The translations under genes were made by a program, and so were the position numbers. From the NCBI RefSeq assembly GCF_002278075.1, contig NZ_CP022990.1, positions 186,001 through 250,000 of the forward strand: DNA of 64,000 bases, given 5' to 3'. The stretch comes from Paraburkholderia aromaticivorans. GTDB lineage: Bacteria > Pseudomonadota > Gammaproteobacteria > Burkholderiales > Burkholderiaceae. Shown here in pieces: positions 28,027 to 37,776 of this stretch. Numbering within the stretch: the first letter of the stretch is position 1; each line of letters opens with the position of its first letter. The notes beneath the pieces were generated by a model that was not told the origin of the DNA, made no database searches, and saw only the letters and a list, made by a program, of their open reading frames with translations.

Positions 28027-28952
28027 GCGCCGCGGCGAACCCGCGCGTGGAGCGGGTGGAGGCGGCAGGACAGGCGCCGGCTTCGGTCGGCGAAAGTCCG
28101 GTGTGGCGGGTGGCGGAGCAGGCGCTCTACTGGGTCGACATTCCGGCGCAGAAGATCGTGCGGTTGCGGCTCGACTCGGGTGAGCGTTGCGCGTGGCGGC
28201 TGCCGGAAAAGGTGGCATGCATTGCGTTCGACCATCGCGGCACGGTGCTGGCCGGCTGCGAGACCGGGCTGTTCGCCGTCGCGCTCACCGAGGGCGTGGC
28301 CGGCGGCGAGTCCGCGCAGGTGACAGGGCGCAAGCTCGCCGCGCCGGACTTCCCATGCGACGACATGCGTTTTAACGACGGCCGTTGCGACCGGCAAGGG
28401 CGCTTCTGGTCCGGCACGATGGTGCAGGACATGGCGGCGGCCAAGCCGGCCGGCGCGCTCTACCGATTCGACGCGCACGGCGTGCTGTCGGCGCCGGTCG
28501 TCGACGCGCTCATCACGCAGAACGGCCTCGGGTGGTCGCCCGACGGCCGGACCATGTATCTGTCGGACTCGCATCCTTTGCGCAGGCAGATCTGGGCATT
28601 CGACTACGACATCGAGACGGGCGAGCCGCGCAACCGTCGCGTGTTCGCCGACCTGAATCAGCATGCGGGCCGTCCCGACGGCGCCGCGGTGGATGCCGAC
28701 GGTTGCTACTGGATTTGCGCGAACGACGCCGGTTTGTTGTTGCGCTTCACGCCGCAAGGCAAGCTGGACCGGCGGATTGCCGTGCCTGCGACCAAGCCGG
28801 CCATGTGCGCTTTCGGTGGGCGCGATCTGGACACGTTGTTCGTGACGTCGATTCGTCCCGCAGCGAACGCGAGCGAGCACGACGGCCATCTGTTTGCCGT
28901 GCGTCCTGGCGTGACCGGGCTGCCCGAACCGGAGTTCGCCGGCGCGTTGTAG
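28023..28952 (+). CDS. SMP-30/gluconolactonase-family aldarolactonase
   Basis: GTG start overlaps the udh stop (GTGA), indicating coupled translation. The 309-residue six-bladed beta-propeller shows the family metal-site residues: Glu in SVGESPVWR, Asn in NGLGWSPDG, Asp in HAGRPDGAAVD, and MRFNDGRCDRQGRFW. Such enzymes open sugar lactones with a divalent metal. By position it hydrolyses the galactaro- or glucaro-lactone released by Udh to the aldarate used by GarD. Exact lactone specificity is inferred. Confidence 0.88.
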   Translation: MSAAANPRVERVEAAGQAPASVGESPVWRVAEQALYWVDIPAQKIVRLRLDSGERCAWRLPEKVACIAFDHRGTVLAGCETGLFAVALTEGVAGGESAQVTGRKLAAPDFPCDDMRFNDGRCDRQGRFWSGTMVQDMAAAKPAGALYRFDAHGVLSAPVVDALITQNGLGWSPDGRTMYLSDSHPLRRQIWAFDYDIETGEPRNRRVFADLNQHAGRPDGAAVDADGCYWICANDAGLLLRFTPQGKLDRRIAVPATKPAMCAFGGRDLDTLFVTSIRPAANASEHDGHLFAVRPGVTGLPEPEFAGAL

Positions 28953-28971
28953 GCGCAGCTTGTGTGAGAAA

Positions 28972-29009
28972 GGCGCCGGCCATGTCGACATGGCCGGCGC
29001 CTTTCTTTT
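28972..29009 (+). terminator. Rho-independent terminator after the garD-udh-lactonase operon
   Basis: Perfect 13-bp arms GGCGCCGGCCATG and CATGGCCGGCGCC with a TCGA loop, then TTTCTTTT. AA before the left arm extends pairing with the first Ts. Confidence 0.94.
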
Positions 29010-29025
29010 GCTGGTCATGTTAATT

Positions 29026-29046
29026 CATCGCTCGTCGTACAACATT
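29026..29046 (-). promoter_or_regulatory. Candidate hexuronate-regulon operator (site 7)
   Basis: Minus strand reads GTTGTACGACGAGCGAT: the left half is perfect, the right half diverged. It lies just after the terminator and 547 bp before dctP, so it may be an auxiliary site. Confidence 0.5.
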
Positions 29047-29212
29047 GTGACGTAAAACTGACGGTTTGTGCGCGGAGCTGGCACCAAAACGCCGCGTCGA
29101 ATGACGCTGACCATTGCCTCCCAATTGCCGCGCCAGTTGGCTCGCCAATCGGCACACACCCGCTGCGCGCGAGGGTTCGTCCATCCCTGCCGATGCCTTG
29201 GTGGTGCGGGTA

Positions 29213-29233
29213 AATACCGTCTGTACAACTCAA
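29213..29233 (-). promoter_or_regulatory. Candidate hexuronate-regulon operator (site 8)
   Basis: Minus strand reads GAGTTGTACAGACGGTAT, one base shorter in the centre than the consensus but with both half-sites kept. It sits 40 bp (centre to centre, about four helical turns) from site 9. Confidence 0.55.
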
Positions 29234-29252
29234 ATTGCGTTTTATAGACTTC

Positions 29253-29275
29253 ATATGTTGTCGTACAACGTATAA
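29253..29275. promoter_or_regulatory. Candidate hexuronate-regulon operator (site 9)
   Basis: TATGTTGTCGTACAACGTAT is the most symmetric copy, with GTTGT facing ACAAC, and is the strongest candidate for the TRAP operon operator. It lies about 320 bp before the dctP start. Confidence 0.7.
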
Positions 29276-29379
29276 GCCCAAACAAATGCCTTTCTGTGAG
29301 GTTTCAAGTTTCAGGGATGAACGAGGCGGCGTCGACGCGCGCGACACCTCGCGCGCGAGATGCAAGCTGAAGCAGTTGA

Positions 29380-30585
<1,206 letters not shown>

Positions 30586-30732
30586 GGCTGGCGGGAACGG
30601 CGGCGCGCTGGCGGCGTGAAGGGCTTGCGGGAAGACTCGCGGGCCCTGGCCGCTGTGCGCCTCCTGAACCGAAATGCCGAACAGGATTGCTGACTAATAA
30701 AAACAGGTCGGTCGTATGCAAGGATGGGGTCA

Positions 30733-31212
30733 ATGAGCTTCTTGAAGCGCCCAAATGATTTTCTCTTTCGCACGCTGGTTATCGTGGCGTCGGTGAGTCT
30801 CGCCACGCTGAGCCTGCTGGTGATCTACAGCGTCGTGATGCGCTACGTTTTCAGCGATGCACCGGATTTCGTCGAGCCGATCGCGCTCTTGCTGGTGATC
30901 GTGATCGCCATGTTCGGCGCGGCCCTCAAGGTGCGTGAAGGCGGCCATATCGGGCTCGACTCGCTCGTGAATAAATTGCCGCCCAGGGGCCAGCTCGTTG
31001 CAACGGCCTTTCAGCACGGTTGCCTGATCGTGTTCGCGATCGCGCTGTTCTTCGGCTGTCTGCAGATGGTGGAGGCCACCATGGAGGACCGCATTCCCAT
31101 TATCGGGCTGCCGGAGTCGTTGCGTTACTGCGTCCCGGTCATTGCCAGCGTCTGCATTGCAATGTTCTCGTTAGAGAACCTGCTCGCGCTTTTCGCACAG
31201 AAACAAAAATAG
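30733..31212 (+). CDS. TRAP transporter small permease, DctQ family
   Basis: Two ATGs (30724 and 30733) are possible; the second has AGGATGGGG in front. The product of about 159 residues has four membrane helices and the DctQ pattern (VMRYVFSDAPDFVEPIALLLV ... FGAALKVREGGHIGLD, written here in parts). It pairs with the large permease encoded 7 bp downstream and helps assemble the membrane complex. Confidence 0.9.
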   Translation: MSFLKRPNDFLFRTLVIVASVSLATLSLLVIYSVVMRYVFSDAPDFVEPIALLLVIVIAMFGAALKVREGGHIGLDSLVNKLPPRGQLVATAFQHGCLIVFAIALFFGCLQMVEATMEDRIPIIGLPESLRYCVPVIASVCIAMFSLENLLALFAQKQK

Positions 31213-31219
31213 AGCAATC

Positions 31220-32572
31220 ATGGAACTTGCCATCCTCTCCGTCAGTTTCCTCGTTTTTCTTCTTCTCGGCGTTCCTGTTTCCTTCGGGTTAGGGCTCTCC
31301 TGTGTCCTGACGTATCTGTACGAGGGCTTGCCGGCGGCCACCGCCATGCAGTCGATGATTTCGGGCATCAACGGCTTTTCGTTCCTCGCGGTGCCGTTCT
31401 TCATTCTGTCCGGCGAGCTGATGCTGCACGGCGGCATCGCGGACCGCATCCTGCGTTTCGCGCAAGCCACGGTCGGGCATTTCCGCGGCGGCCTCGGCAT
31501 GGCCAATGTGGTCGCCTGCACGCTGTTCGGCGGCGTCTCCGGTTCGCCCTCGGCGGATACGTCGGCCATGGGCGGCGTAGTCATTCCGTTGATGAAGCGT
31601 GAAGGCTACAGCGCGGCTTACGCGGTCAACGTGACGACGCACTCGTCGCTGGCGGGCGCGCTGATGCCCACCTCGACCAACATGATCATCTATGCATTCG
31701 CGGCCCAGGGCATCACCGGCACGCTGAATGGACACCCGATGAGCGGCGTCTCGATCGGCGATCTGTTGTTTTCTGGTCTGCTGCCGGTGTTGTGGGTGAT
31801 GGGTTTCGTGCTGATCGCCGCGTACTGGCAAGCGGTCAAATACGGTTATCCGCGTCGTGCCGATGGTTCGACGGAGCTGCAGAAATTCCCCGGCTGGTAC
31901 GCGGTGGCCCGCACCTTCCTCGGCGCATTGCCCGGCTTGATGGTGATCGCGATCATTCTGGTGTGCGTGGCCAAAGGCATTGCCACTGCCACAGAAGCCG
32001 CCGCGATAGCCGTGTTTTATTCGCTGGTGCTGACGATCGTCGTGTATCGCTCGATGACGATGAAGAAGCTGTTTCACGCGCTCTCCAAGGCCGCCAAAAC
32101 CACTGGCGTGGTGCTGCTGCTGATCGGCGTGTCGAACATGCTGCGCTACCAGATGGCTTATCTGGAGATTCCGGATGCGATCGAACACATGCTCGACGGC
32201 GCGACCAGCCTGCCGTGGCTGATGCTGCTGTATATCAACCTGATCCAGATTTTCCTCGGCACGTTCGTCGACATGGCGGCGCACATCCTGATCACCACGC
32301 CGCTGTTCCTGCCGATGGCGATGCACGCGGGCGTGGGTCCAGTGCAGTTCGGCATCATGATCCTGCTGAACTGCGCATTGGGTCTGGTGCACCCGCCGAT
32401 CGGCTCGGTTCAGTTCATCGGGTGCGCGATTGGCAATGTGTCGATTGGTGAAACTACCAAGGTGGCGTGGCCGTATTACCTGGCTATCTTCAGCGCGATC
32501 AATATCGTGACCTATGTGCCGATGTTTTCCACGTGGCTGCCTAGTCTGATCAACGGTCACCCGGTATTTTGA
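31220..32572 (+). CDS. TRAP transporter large permease, DctM family
   Basis: A 450-residue protein with about twelve membrane helices and DctM hallmarks: LAVPFFILSGELM, FGGVSGSPSADTSAMG, MPTSTNMIIYAF and NCALGLVHPPIG. It forms the sodium-coupled translocation path for the ligand delivered by the DctP protein. Only 7 bp separate it from dctQ, so translation is probably coupled. Confidence 0.94.
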   Translation: MELAILSVSFLVFLLLGVPVSFGLGLSCVLTYLYEGLPAATAMQSMISGINGFSFLAVPFFILSGELMLHGGIADRILRFAQATVGHFRGGLGMANVVACTLFGGVSGSPSADTSAMGGVVIPLMKREGYSAAYAVNVTTHSSLAGALMPTSTNMIIYAFAAQGITGTLNGHPMSGVSIGDLLFSGLLPVLWVMGFVLIAAYWQAVKYGYPRRADGSTELQKFPGWYAVARTFLGALPGLMVIAIILVCVAKGIATATEAAAIAVFYSLVLTIVVYRSMTMKKLFHALSKAAKTTGVVLLLIGVSNMLRYQMAYLEIPDAIEHMLDGATSLPWLMLLYINLIQIFLGTFVDMAAHILITTPLFLPMAMHAGVGPVQFGIMILLNCALGLVHPPIGSVQFIGCAIGNVSIGETTKVAWPYYLAIFSAINIVTYVPMFSTWLPSLINGHPVF

Positions 32573-32672
32573 AATCCTTAATTACCGCCCCGAGGGAGAT
32601 TCCCTTTGGGGACACTCGCCGGCGCTCGCACAGTGCAGCAAACAAAGAACAATCTTTTAAAGAGGAGCAGAA

Positions 32673-33872
32673 ATGAAAAAGGCACTAGCAACCTCGGCCC
32701 TTGGGTTGGTCGCCCTCGGCGCGCACGCGCAGAGCAGCGTGACGTTGTACGGGATCGTCGACACGGGTATCGGTTATCAGAGTAGCCAGACGACGCTCGG
32801 TTCGACCTCGGGCGGACGTTCGGTCGTCAAGATGGTCAACGGCATCTGGGCGGGCAGCCGTTTCGGCCTGAAGGGCGCCGAGGATCTGGGCGGTGGCACG
32901 CGGGCGATTTTCCAGTTGGAAGAGGGCTTTAACAGCGCAAACGGCGCGCAGTCCGTTTCCGGCCTCGGATTCAACCGCCAGGCTTATGTCGGCGTGGCGA
33001 ATGCCAGCTACGGTACGTTCACGGCGGGCCGTCAATATACGTCGTACTACACAATGCTCTCGCCGTATAGCCCGACCACGTGGCTCACGGGCGCCTACGG
33101 TGCGCACCCCGGCGATATCGATTCTCTCGATACGTTGTATCGCGCCAACAACTCGCTCGTGTACACGTCGCCGAGCATCTACGGTCTCACGGCTAGCGGC
33201 TCGTATTCGCTGGGCGGCGTGCCGGGCAGCTTCAACGCCGGTTCGACGTGGAGCGCTGCGTTGCAGTACCTGAATGGTCCGTTCGGCATTGCGGCGGGCT
33301 TCCAGCGCATCAACAACTCGACGCCTGGCGGCGGCGCGTGGGGCGCGGATTCCACGACGTCCAACAACGGCGCTCAGGCTGGCGTGTCGGGCATCAACAA
33401 CGGCTATCAGCGCGCCCAGGCGCAGCAGCGCGTGGCGGTGACGGGCGGCTATGCGTTCTCGTCGCAATGGGACGTGTCGTTCTCGTACTCGAACGTGCAA
33501 TACATTCCGGGTATCAACTCGCCGTTCCACACCACGGCGATCTTCAACACGGGCGGCGCCGTGGTGCACTTCAAGCCTTTGACGGCGCTCGATCTGGCGG
33601 CGGGCTACAGCTATACGCGCGCAACCAAAGCGAACGGCATCACGAGCTCGGCTAGCTACCAGCAGTTCAACCTCTCGCAGTACTACAGCCTCTCCAAGCG
33701 CACGGGTCTGTACGCGCTCGAGGCGTATCAACGCGCAGGCGGCCAGACGCTGGGAACGAACGGCGTGAGCATCATCAATGCGACGGCCGATATCGGCGAC
33801 GGCCAGAACGGCGCGCCGTCCTCGTCGCGTAGCCAGTTTGCCGCGGGCGTGGGCATCATCCACAGGTTCTGA
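32673..33872 (+). CDS. Outer-membrane trimeric porin, Gram-negative (OmpC/Omp38-like) family
   Basis: GAGGAG precedes ATG. The 399-residue protein has a signal peptide ending AHA/QSS, the mature start SSVTLYGIVDTGIGY typical of Burkholderiales porins, SRFGLKGAEDLGGGTRAIFQLE, and a C-terminal phenylalanine (IIHRF) required for outer-membrane insertion. It forms a 16-stranded general porin. It lies 100 bp after dctM; co-location suggests it supplies outer-membrane entry for the same sugar acids, but no separate operator was seen. Confidence 0.93.
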   Translation: MKKALATSALGLVALGAHAQSSVTLYGIVDTGIGYQSSQTTLGSTSGGRSVVKMVNGIWAGSRFGLKGAEDLGGGTRAIFQLEEGFNSANGAQSVSGLGFNRQAYVGVANASYGTFTAGRQYTSYYTMLSPYSPTTWLTGAYGAHPGDIDSLDTLYRANNSLVYTSPSIYGLTASGSYSLGGVPGSFNAGSTWSAALQYLNGPFGIAAGFQRINNSTPGGGAWGADSTTSNNGAQAGVSGINNGYQRAQAQQRVAVTGGYAFSSQWDVSFSYSNVQYIPGINSPFHTTAIFNTGGAVVHFKPLTALDLAAGYSYTRATKANGITSSASYQQFNLSQYYSLSKRTGLYALEAYQRAGGQTLGTNGVSIINATADIGDGQNGAPSSSRSQFAAGVGIIHRF

Positions 33873-33884
33873 TGGCGGAAGCCG

Positions 33885-33935
33885 GTGGCGGTGTGTTGCT
33901 ACACCGCCACGGCGACGCGTTTTAATGCGCGTCGC
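33885..33935 (+). terminator. Double hairpin after the porin gene
   Basis: Perfect 10-bp arms GTGGCGGTGT / ACACCGCCAC (33885-33910) lie 12 bp after the stop, followed at once by a second hairpin with arms GCGACGCG / CGCGTCGC around TTTTAATG. The TTTT falls in the second loop. A probable terminator, less canonical than the others. Confidence 0.6.
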
Positions 33936-34040
33936 AGAGCATCACCGGCTGCGCGCGCAATGCGCGCAGCATTTTCGACGACGCCAGGCCCGCGGCATTG
34001 CGCGCGTCGGACCAACCCGCGCGTGCGGCACGCTTCGCGC

Positions 34041-34226
34041 TTAGGCGTCGGACCACAAACGCCCACCCGTCGCCCAGTTTTCGCGTTTCACGTCGGTCAG
34101 GATGATATCCACCGAGTTGGCCTCGACACCGAGCGATTCGCAGGTCGCTCTGGTAATGGCTTCGACGAACTGGCGTTTCTGTTCCACCGAACGGCCCTCG
34201 AAAAGTTCGATATGAAACGTGGGCAT
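34041..34226 (-). CDS. 4-oxalocrotonate tautomerase family protein
   Basis: The start at 34226 gives MPTFHIELFEGRSVEQKR, i.e. the amino-terminal Pro (after Met removal) that is the catalytic base of the family, and a length of 61 residues, normal for 4-OT. The longer open frame upstream hides this Pro. The tautomerase moves a proton in enol/keto acids. It is followed upstream by the class II aldolase gene on the same strand; both could act in one aromatic or sugar-acid side path. Confidence 0.85.
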   Translation of the reverse strand: MPTFHIELFEGRSVEQKRQFVEAITRATCESLGVEANSVDIILTDVKRENWATGGRLWSDA

Positions 34227-34279
34227 GGCATGACTCCGTACAGGTTTGAGATGGGGTTGAGGTGAGCGTAAGGCCCAAT

Positions 34280-35056
34280 TCAATCGCGATAGCCGGGATC
34301 GAGCCTGTCGAGCTTGCGCAGCAGGGCAGGCCATTCGAGCGCGCCTTCAATGGCGCCGCCATCGTACAGTTGTTGCGCCGTGCGGGCGGCGACCGCATCG
34401 TTCGGCACTACGAGTTCCGTGCCGCATGCCTGCGCCTGCAACTGGATCTCGCATGCCTTGAGCAGCGTGGCCATCAGCACGTAGGCTTCGGCGACCGTGC
34501 GACCGACGGTCAGCGTGCCGTGATTGCGTAAGAGCATGGCGGCCTTGTCGGCGAGATGGGCGACGAGACGTCCGCCCTCGGCCGGCGTGAACGCGAGGCC
34601 TTCGTAATCGTGGTACGCGAGTTGGCCGTAAAAACGCAGCGCGTGCTGCGAAGCGGGCAGCAGGCCGGCCGGCTGAGCGGAAACCGCCACGCCCGCCGTA
34701 TTGTGCAAATGCATCACGCAGAAGGCATCGGCGCGCGCCGCGTGGACCGCCGCGTGCAGCGCGAAGCCGGTCGCGTTCACCGCGTGTTCGCTCGCGCCGA
34801 CGATATTGCCGGCAATATCGATCTTGACGAGGTTCGACGCGCGGACTTCATCGAATGCGAGGCCGAATGGATTGATCAGGAAGTGGCCGGGCTCGTCCGG
34901 AACGCTCGCCGAGATATGCGTGTAGATCAGATCGTCCCAGCCGTTGAGCGCCGCGAGCCGATAGGCGGCGGCCAGGTCGACGCGGGTCTGCCGCTCCGCG
35001 TCGGACCGTGGACCCGTTTCGGCGACGCGGCCGGCGGGGGTGTGAGTGAACGACAT
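34280..35056 (-). CDS. Class II aldolase/adducin-domain protein
   Basis: A 258-residue protein of the zinc-dependent class II aldolase fold: YTHISASVPDEPGHFLINPFG, zinc ligands in VMHLHNTAG and LLRNHGTLTVG. The family includes fuculose-phosphate aldolase and ribulose-phosphate epimerase but also many members of unknown reaction. The divergence from these and lack of sugar kinases nearby prevent a substrate call. It is 53 bp upstream of the tautomerase gene on the same strand. Confidence 0.82.
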   Translation of the reverse strand: MSFTHTPAGRVAETGPRSDAERQTRVDLAAAYRLAALNGWDDLIYTHISASVPDEPGHFLINPFGLAFDEVRASNLVKIDIAGNIVGASEHAVNATGFALHAAVHAARADAFCVMHLHNTAGVAVSAQPAGLLPASQHALRFYGQLAYHDYEGLAFTPAEGGRLVAHLADKAAMLLRNHGTLTVGRTVAEAYVLMATLLKACEIQLQAQACGTELVVPNDAVAARTAQQLYDGGAIEGALEWPALLRKLDRLDPGYRD

Positions 35057-35119
35057 GTCTGTCTCCTGAAGTCATTTGAGCGCCGCGGCGCGTGCGTGGC
35101 GAAAAAGCGGCGGGCTGGC

Positions 35120-36058
35120 TCACGCGTCCACGGGAACCTTAGTCGCCGCCGCGCGCGCGGTGTCGTTGCGGTGAGCGGGTTGCGTCGCGCCCGCGCCATG
35201 TGCCGGGCGCTGCTCGAGCCACTGCACGCTCCATGTCGCGAGCACGAAAGGTGCTGTCATCGCCGGCCAGCCGAAGTGTGCGGCCGCGGCTTGCAGCACC
35301 ACCGACAAGGCCACGCCGCCGAGCATCGTCAAGACACCACTGTCGGCCAGCGCGAGTGCGGTCAGCGCGCCGTTGAATCCTAACAGGCCTGCGTCGAACG
35401 AGCTTGCGGTGGCGCCGAGCAGCAGGTGCGCGACGCTGGCGAACCCCGCGCCGATCAACGCCCACAGCGCATGCCAGGGTGACGACGCCGCGATGCCGAC
35501 CAGCACCAGCAGGCCGGGTAGCGCATTCGAAGCAAAGCCGGTCTGCGCGAAGCCGGCCAGCAAGCCGCTGCCCCATTGCGCGGCGCTCAGCGCGTGGGTC
35601 GCGGCCACGCTTGCCGGTTGCGTGCCGGACGCGGCCAGCGGCAACCAGAGCCAGGTGAGGATCAGACACGGGCTCGAAAAAAAGCCGAGCCCCCGGGCAC
35701 GCAGCATGCGCGACCATGGCTCCAGAAGCCACGCGGTAGCCGTGGCGGCGAGAATCGCCACGGCGGCGGCGGTGGCATTGTCGGCGATGAAGTGGCAGGC
35801 GGCGAGACCCGCCAGCGCGCCGTTGAAGCCGTGCAACCCGGCACGCGTATCGTCCTCGCGGTATCCGGCCAATACCGCGCTCACATTGGCCGCGACCGCA
35901 CCCATGAGCGCGGCGCACGCAAGGCGCGGGTCGTCGAGCAGCCACGCACCCAGCAGGCACGCGCCGGTGAAGGCGTTCGGTTGCAGCACGATCTGGCCGA
36001 GACTGCGCAACAGCGTGCGCAAGGCGGCGGATCGAGATTCGGTCGCGGCGGCGTGCAT
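35120..36058 (-). CDS. Urea transporter family protein
   Basis: Start taken at MHAAATES (36058); the longer frame has no clear ribosome site. The 312-residue protein has about ten membrane helices arranged as two repeats, each with the urea-channel signature (LHGFNGALAGLA near residue 80, LLGFNGALTALAL near 235) and an N-terminal LGQIVLQPNAFTGACLLGAWL. Urea transporters are channels for urea down its gradient. No urease gene is in the window. Confidence 0.78.
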   Translation of the reverse strand: MHAAATESRSAALRTLLRSLGQIVLQPNAFTGACLLGAWLLDDPRLACAALMGAVAANVSAVLAGYREDDTRAGLHGFNGALAGLAACHFIADNATAAAVAILAATATAWLLEPWSRMLRARGLGFFSSPCLILTWLWLPLAASGTQPASVAATHALSAAQWGSGLLAGFAQTGFASNALPGLLVLVGIAASSPWHALWALIGAGFASVAHLLLGATASSFDAGLLGFNGALTALALADSGVLTMLGGVALSVVLQAAAAHFGWPAMTAPFVLATWSVQWLEQRPAHGAGATQPAHRNDTARAAATKVPVDA

Positions 36059-36302
36059 GATGTGAAGGCGGCGTGATGTCGTTGAGGCGCAAATCCGGGG
36101 CGCGCGTGTCGAGCGCGCCGCGCGGGACGACTGCGAACCGCGAGGATAGGCCAGCTGCGCTGCGCCGTGCATCGCCGTGCGTTGATAGTGGCTATTTGCG
36201 ACACCTGCCTGGAACCGCCTGGCGGGTCGGCGAACCGAAGGCTTTCGCGCTACGATAGTAGGCCGGCGCGCAGGCTGCGCCGTTTCACGAGGAGACACGC
36301 AC

Positions 36303-36857
36303 ATGCGCGAACTACGTTGGGCATCGGAAGAAGGCGACGGTATCGAACATCTGGCGTTCGACGCGCATGAGGACGGCTTCGCGGCGGAAAGCGTGCTGGT
36401 CGGGCAGCGCTATGGCAAGGCGTATGGACTGCATTACAAGGTGCGCTGCGACGCGCAATGGCGCACGCGTTATGCGTGGCTGAAGATCGTCGGCGGCGGC
36501 GAGCTGGAACTGCATGGCGATGGCGAGGGCCACTGGCACGATGGACACGGGCTCGCGCTGAGCGCGATCGAAGGCTGCATCGACATCGATATCGCCGCCA
36601 CGCCGTTGACCAACACGTTGCCGATCCGCCGTTTGCAACTGGCCGAAGGCGAACGTCGGCCCATTTCGGTGGCGTATATCTCGACGCCGGATTTGCAGGT
36701 CACGCGTGTGGAGCAGGCCTATTCGTGCATCGCGTTGGATCGCGAGTATCGCTACGAGGGCATTTTCCGCGATTTCGCGGCGGACATGAAGGTGGACGAA
36801 GACGGTCTCGTGATCGACTATCCGACGCTGTTCACACGCCTGCCGCGCGCGCGTTGA
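36303..36857 (+). CDS. Putative glycolipid-binding domain protein (PF06475-like)
   Basis: GAGGAGACACGCAC stands before ATG. The 184-residue protein has the beta-rich fold pattern and the C-terminal YRYEG...FAADMKVDEDGLVIDYPTLF that I recognise from the putative glycolipid-binding family. Biochemical function is not well established. The gene converges with the epoxide-hydrolase-like gene and the two overlap by 26 bp at their 3' ends. Confidence 0.75.
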   Translation: MRELRWASEEGDGIEHLAFDAHEDGFAAESVLVGQRYGKAYGLHYKVRCDAQWRTRYAWLKIVGGGELELHGDGEGHWHDGHGLALSAIEGCIDIDIAATPLTNTLPIRRLQLAEGERRPISVAYISTPDLQVTRVEQAYSCIALDREYRYEGIFRDFAADMKVDEDGLVIDYPTLFTRLPRAR

Positions 36858-37776
36858 GCGTGGCGGCGGCCGAGCCGCCATGGTCCGTGCGGTGCCGTTC
36901 GACAAAACTTGCGATGGCCGCCGCGACCCGCTCGGGCTCGCGCAGCACGACCCAATGGCCGGCATCCATCTCGACGCGCTCATGGGCGCCGAGCCAGCCC
37001 TCCAGTCCGAGCGAGAGCGCCGGCCCGACGTAGCGGTCATGCAGCGGCACGAGGAATTGCACCGGCGCGTGCGCATGACGCGCGCGCGGGTGCAGCAGCC
37101 TGTCGATGAAATTGGCGCGGTAGAGATTCAGGCCGTTGATCGCGTTGCGCATCTGCGCGGGATCGGGCGCCGGGCGCACGCGTTCCGTCACACGCAGCCA
37201 TAGCGGCCACCAACGTGCGCCGCCCGCGCGCCATATCCACTCCGGCAGCCACGGCAAATGAAAGAAGAAGATGTACCAGGATTTGAGCGCTTGCCGCACG
37301 CCGCTGCCGAATGGGCGCTTTGCCGTCTGATGCGTGGTTTGAGCGTCGCCGCCGCCGCGTAAGTCGAAAGACGCATGATCGAGACACGGCCCCGAGATCG
37401 ACGTGTACGAGGCAATGCGGCCTTTGAACGACGGATCGGTCACCGCTTCCCAGCTTTGAATCGAGCCCCAGTCATGCCCGACGAGATGAAACGGCCGTGT
37501 GCCGCACGTCGCATCGGCGACCGCCGCGAGATCGGCGGCGAGGCGTTCGAGCCGGTAAGCGCTGCGTGTGGCCGGCGCCTCGGAAGCACCCGCGCCGCGC
37601 ACGTCGTAGGCGATCACGCGGTAGCGTGCATCCAGTTGTGCGCGCACCGGTTCCCATACTGCTGCCGAATCGGGGTAACCGTGCACCAGCACGATCGGCG
37701 GCGCGTCGCGCGGTCCGCTCACGTAGACCGCGAGCCGCACGCCGCCGGCCTCGACCGAGAGCGTGTCGCGTATCAC
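36832..37776 (-). CDS. Alpha/beta hydrolase, epoxide-hydrolase-like
   Basis: GTG start overlaps the stop of the preceding gene (GTGA), so translation is coupled. The 314-residue protein has the oxyanion motif VHGYPD at residues 41-46 and nucleophile elbow GHDWGS with Asp 102, as in epoxide hydrolases and haloalkane dehalogenases, and a late catalytic DAGHWVV. It is the last gene of the monooxygenase cluster and may open an epoxide or cleave an ester or lactone made upstream. Confidence 0.83.
   Translation of the reverse strand: MIRDTLSVEAGGVRLAVYVSGPRDAPPIVLVHGYPDSAAVWEPVRAQLDARYRVIAYDVRGAGASEAPATRSAYRLERLAADLAAVADATCGTRPFHLVGHDWGSIQSWEAVTDPSFKGRIASYTSISGPCLDHASFDLRGGGDAQTTHQTAKRPFGSGVRQALKSWYIFFFHLPWLPEWIWRAGGARWWPLWLRVTERVRPAPDPAQMRNAINGLNLYRANFIDRLLHPRARHAHAPVQFLVPLHDRYVGPALSLGLEGWLGAHERVEMDAGHWVVLREPERVAAAIASFVERHRTDHGGSAAATLNARAAGV

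Noticed and set aside
32685..33863. 392-codon minus-strand frame opposite the porin
   Set aside because: Antisense shadow; the porin on the plus strand has a signal peptide, Shine-Dalgarno and C-terminal Phe.
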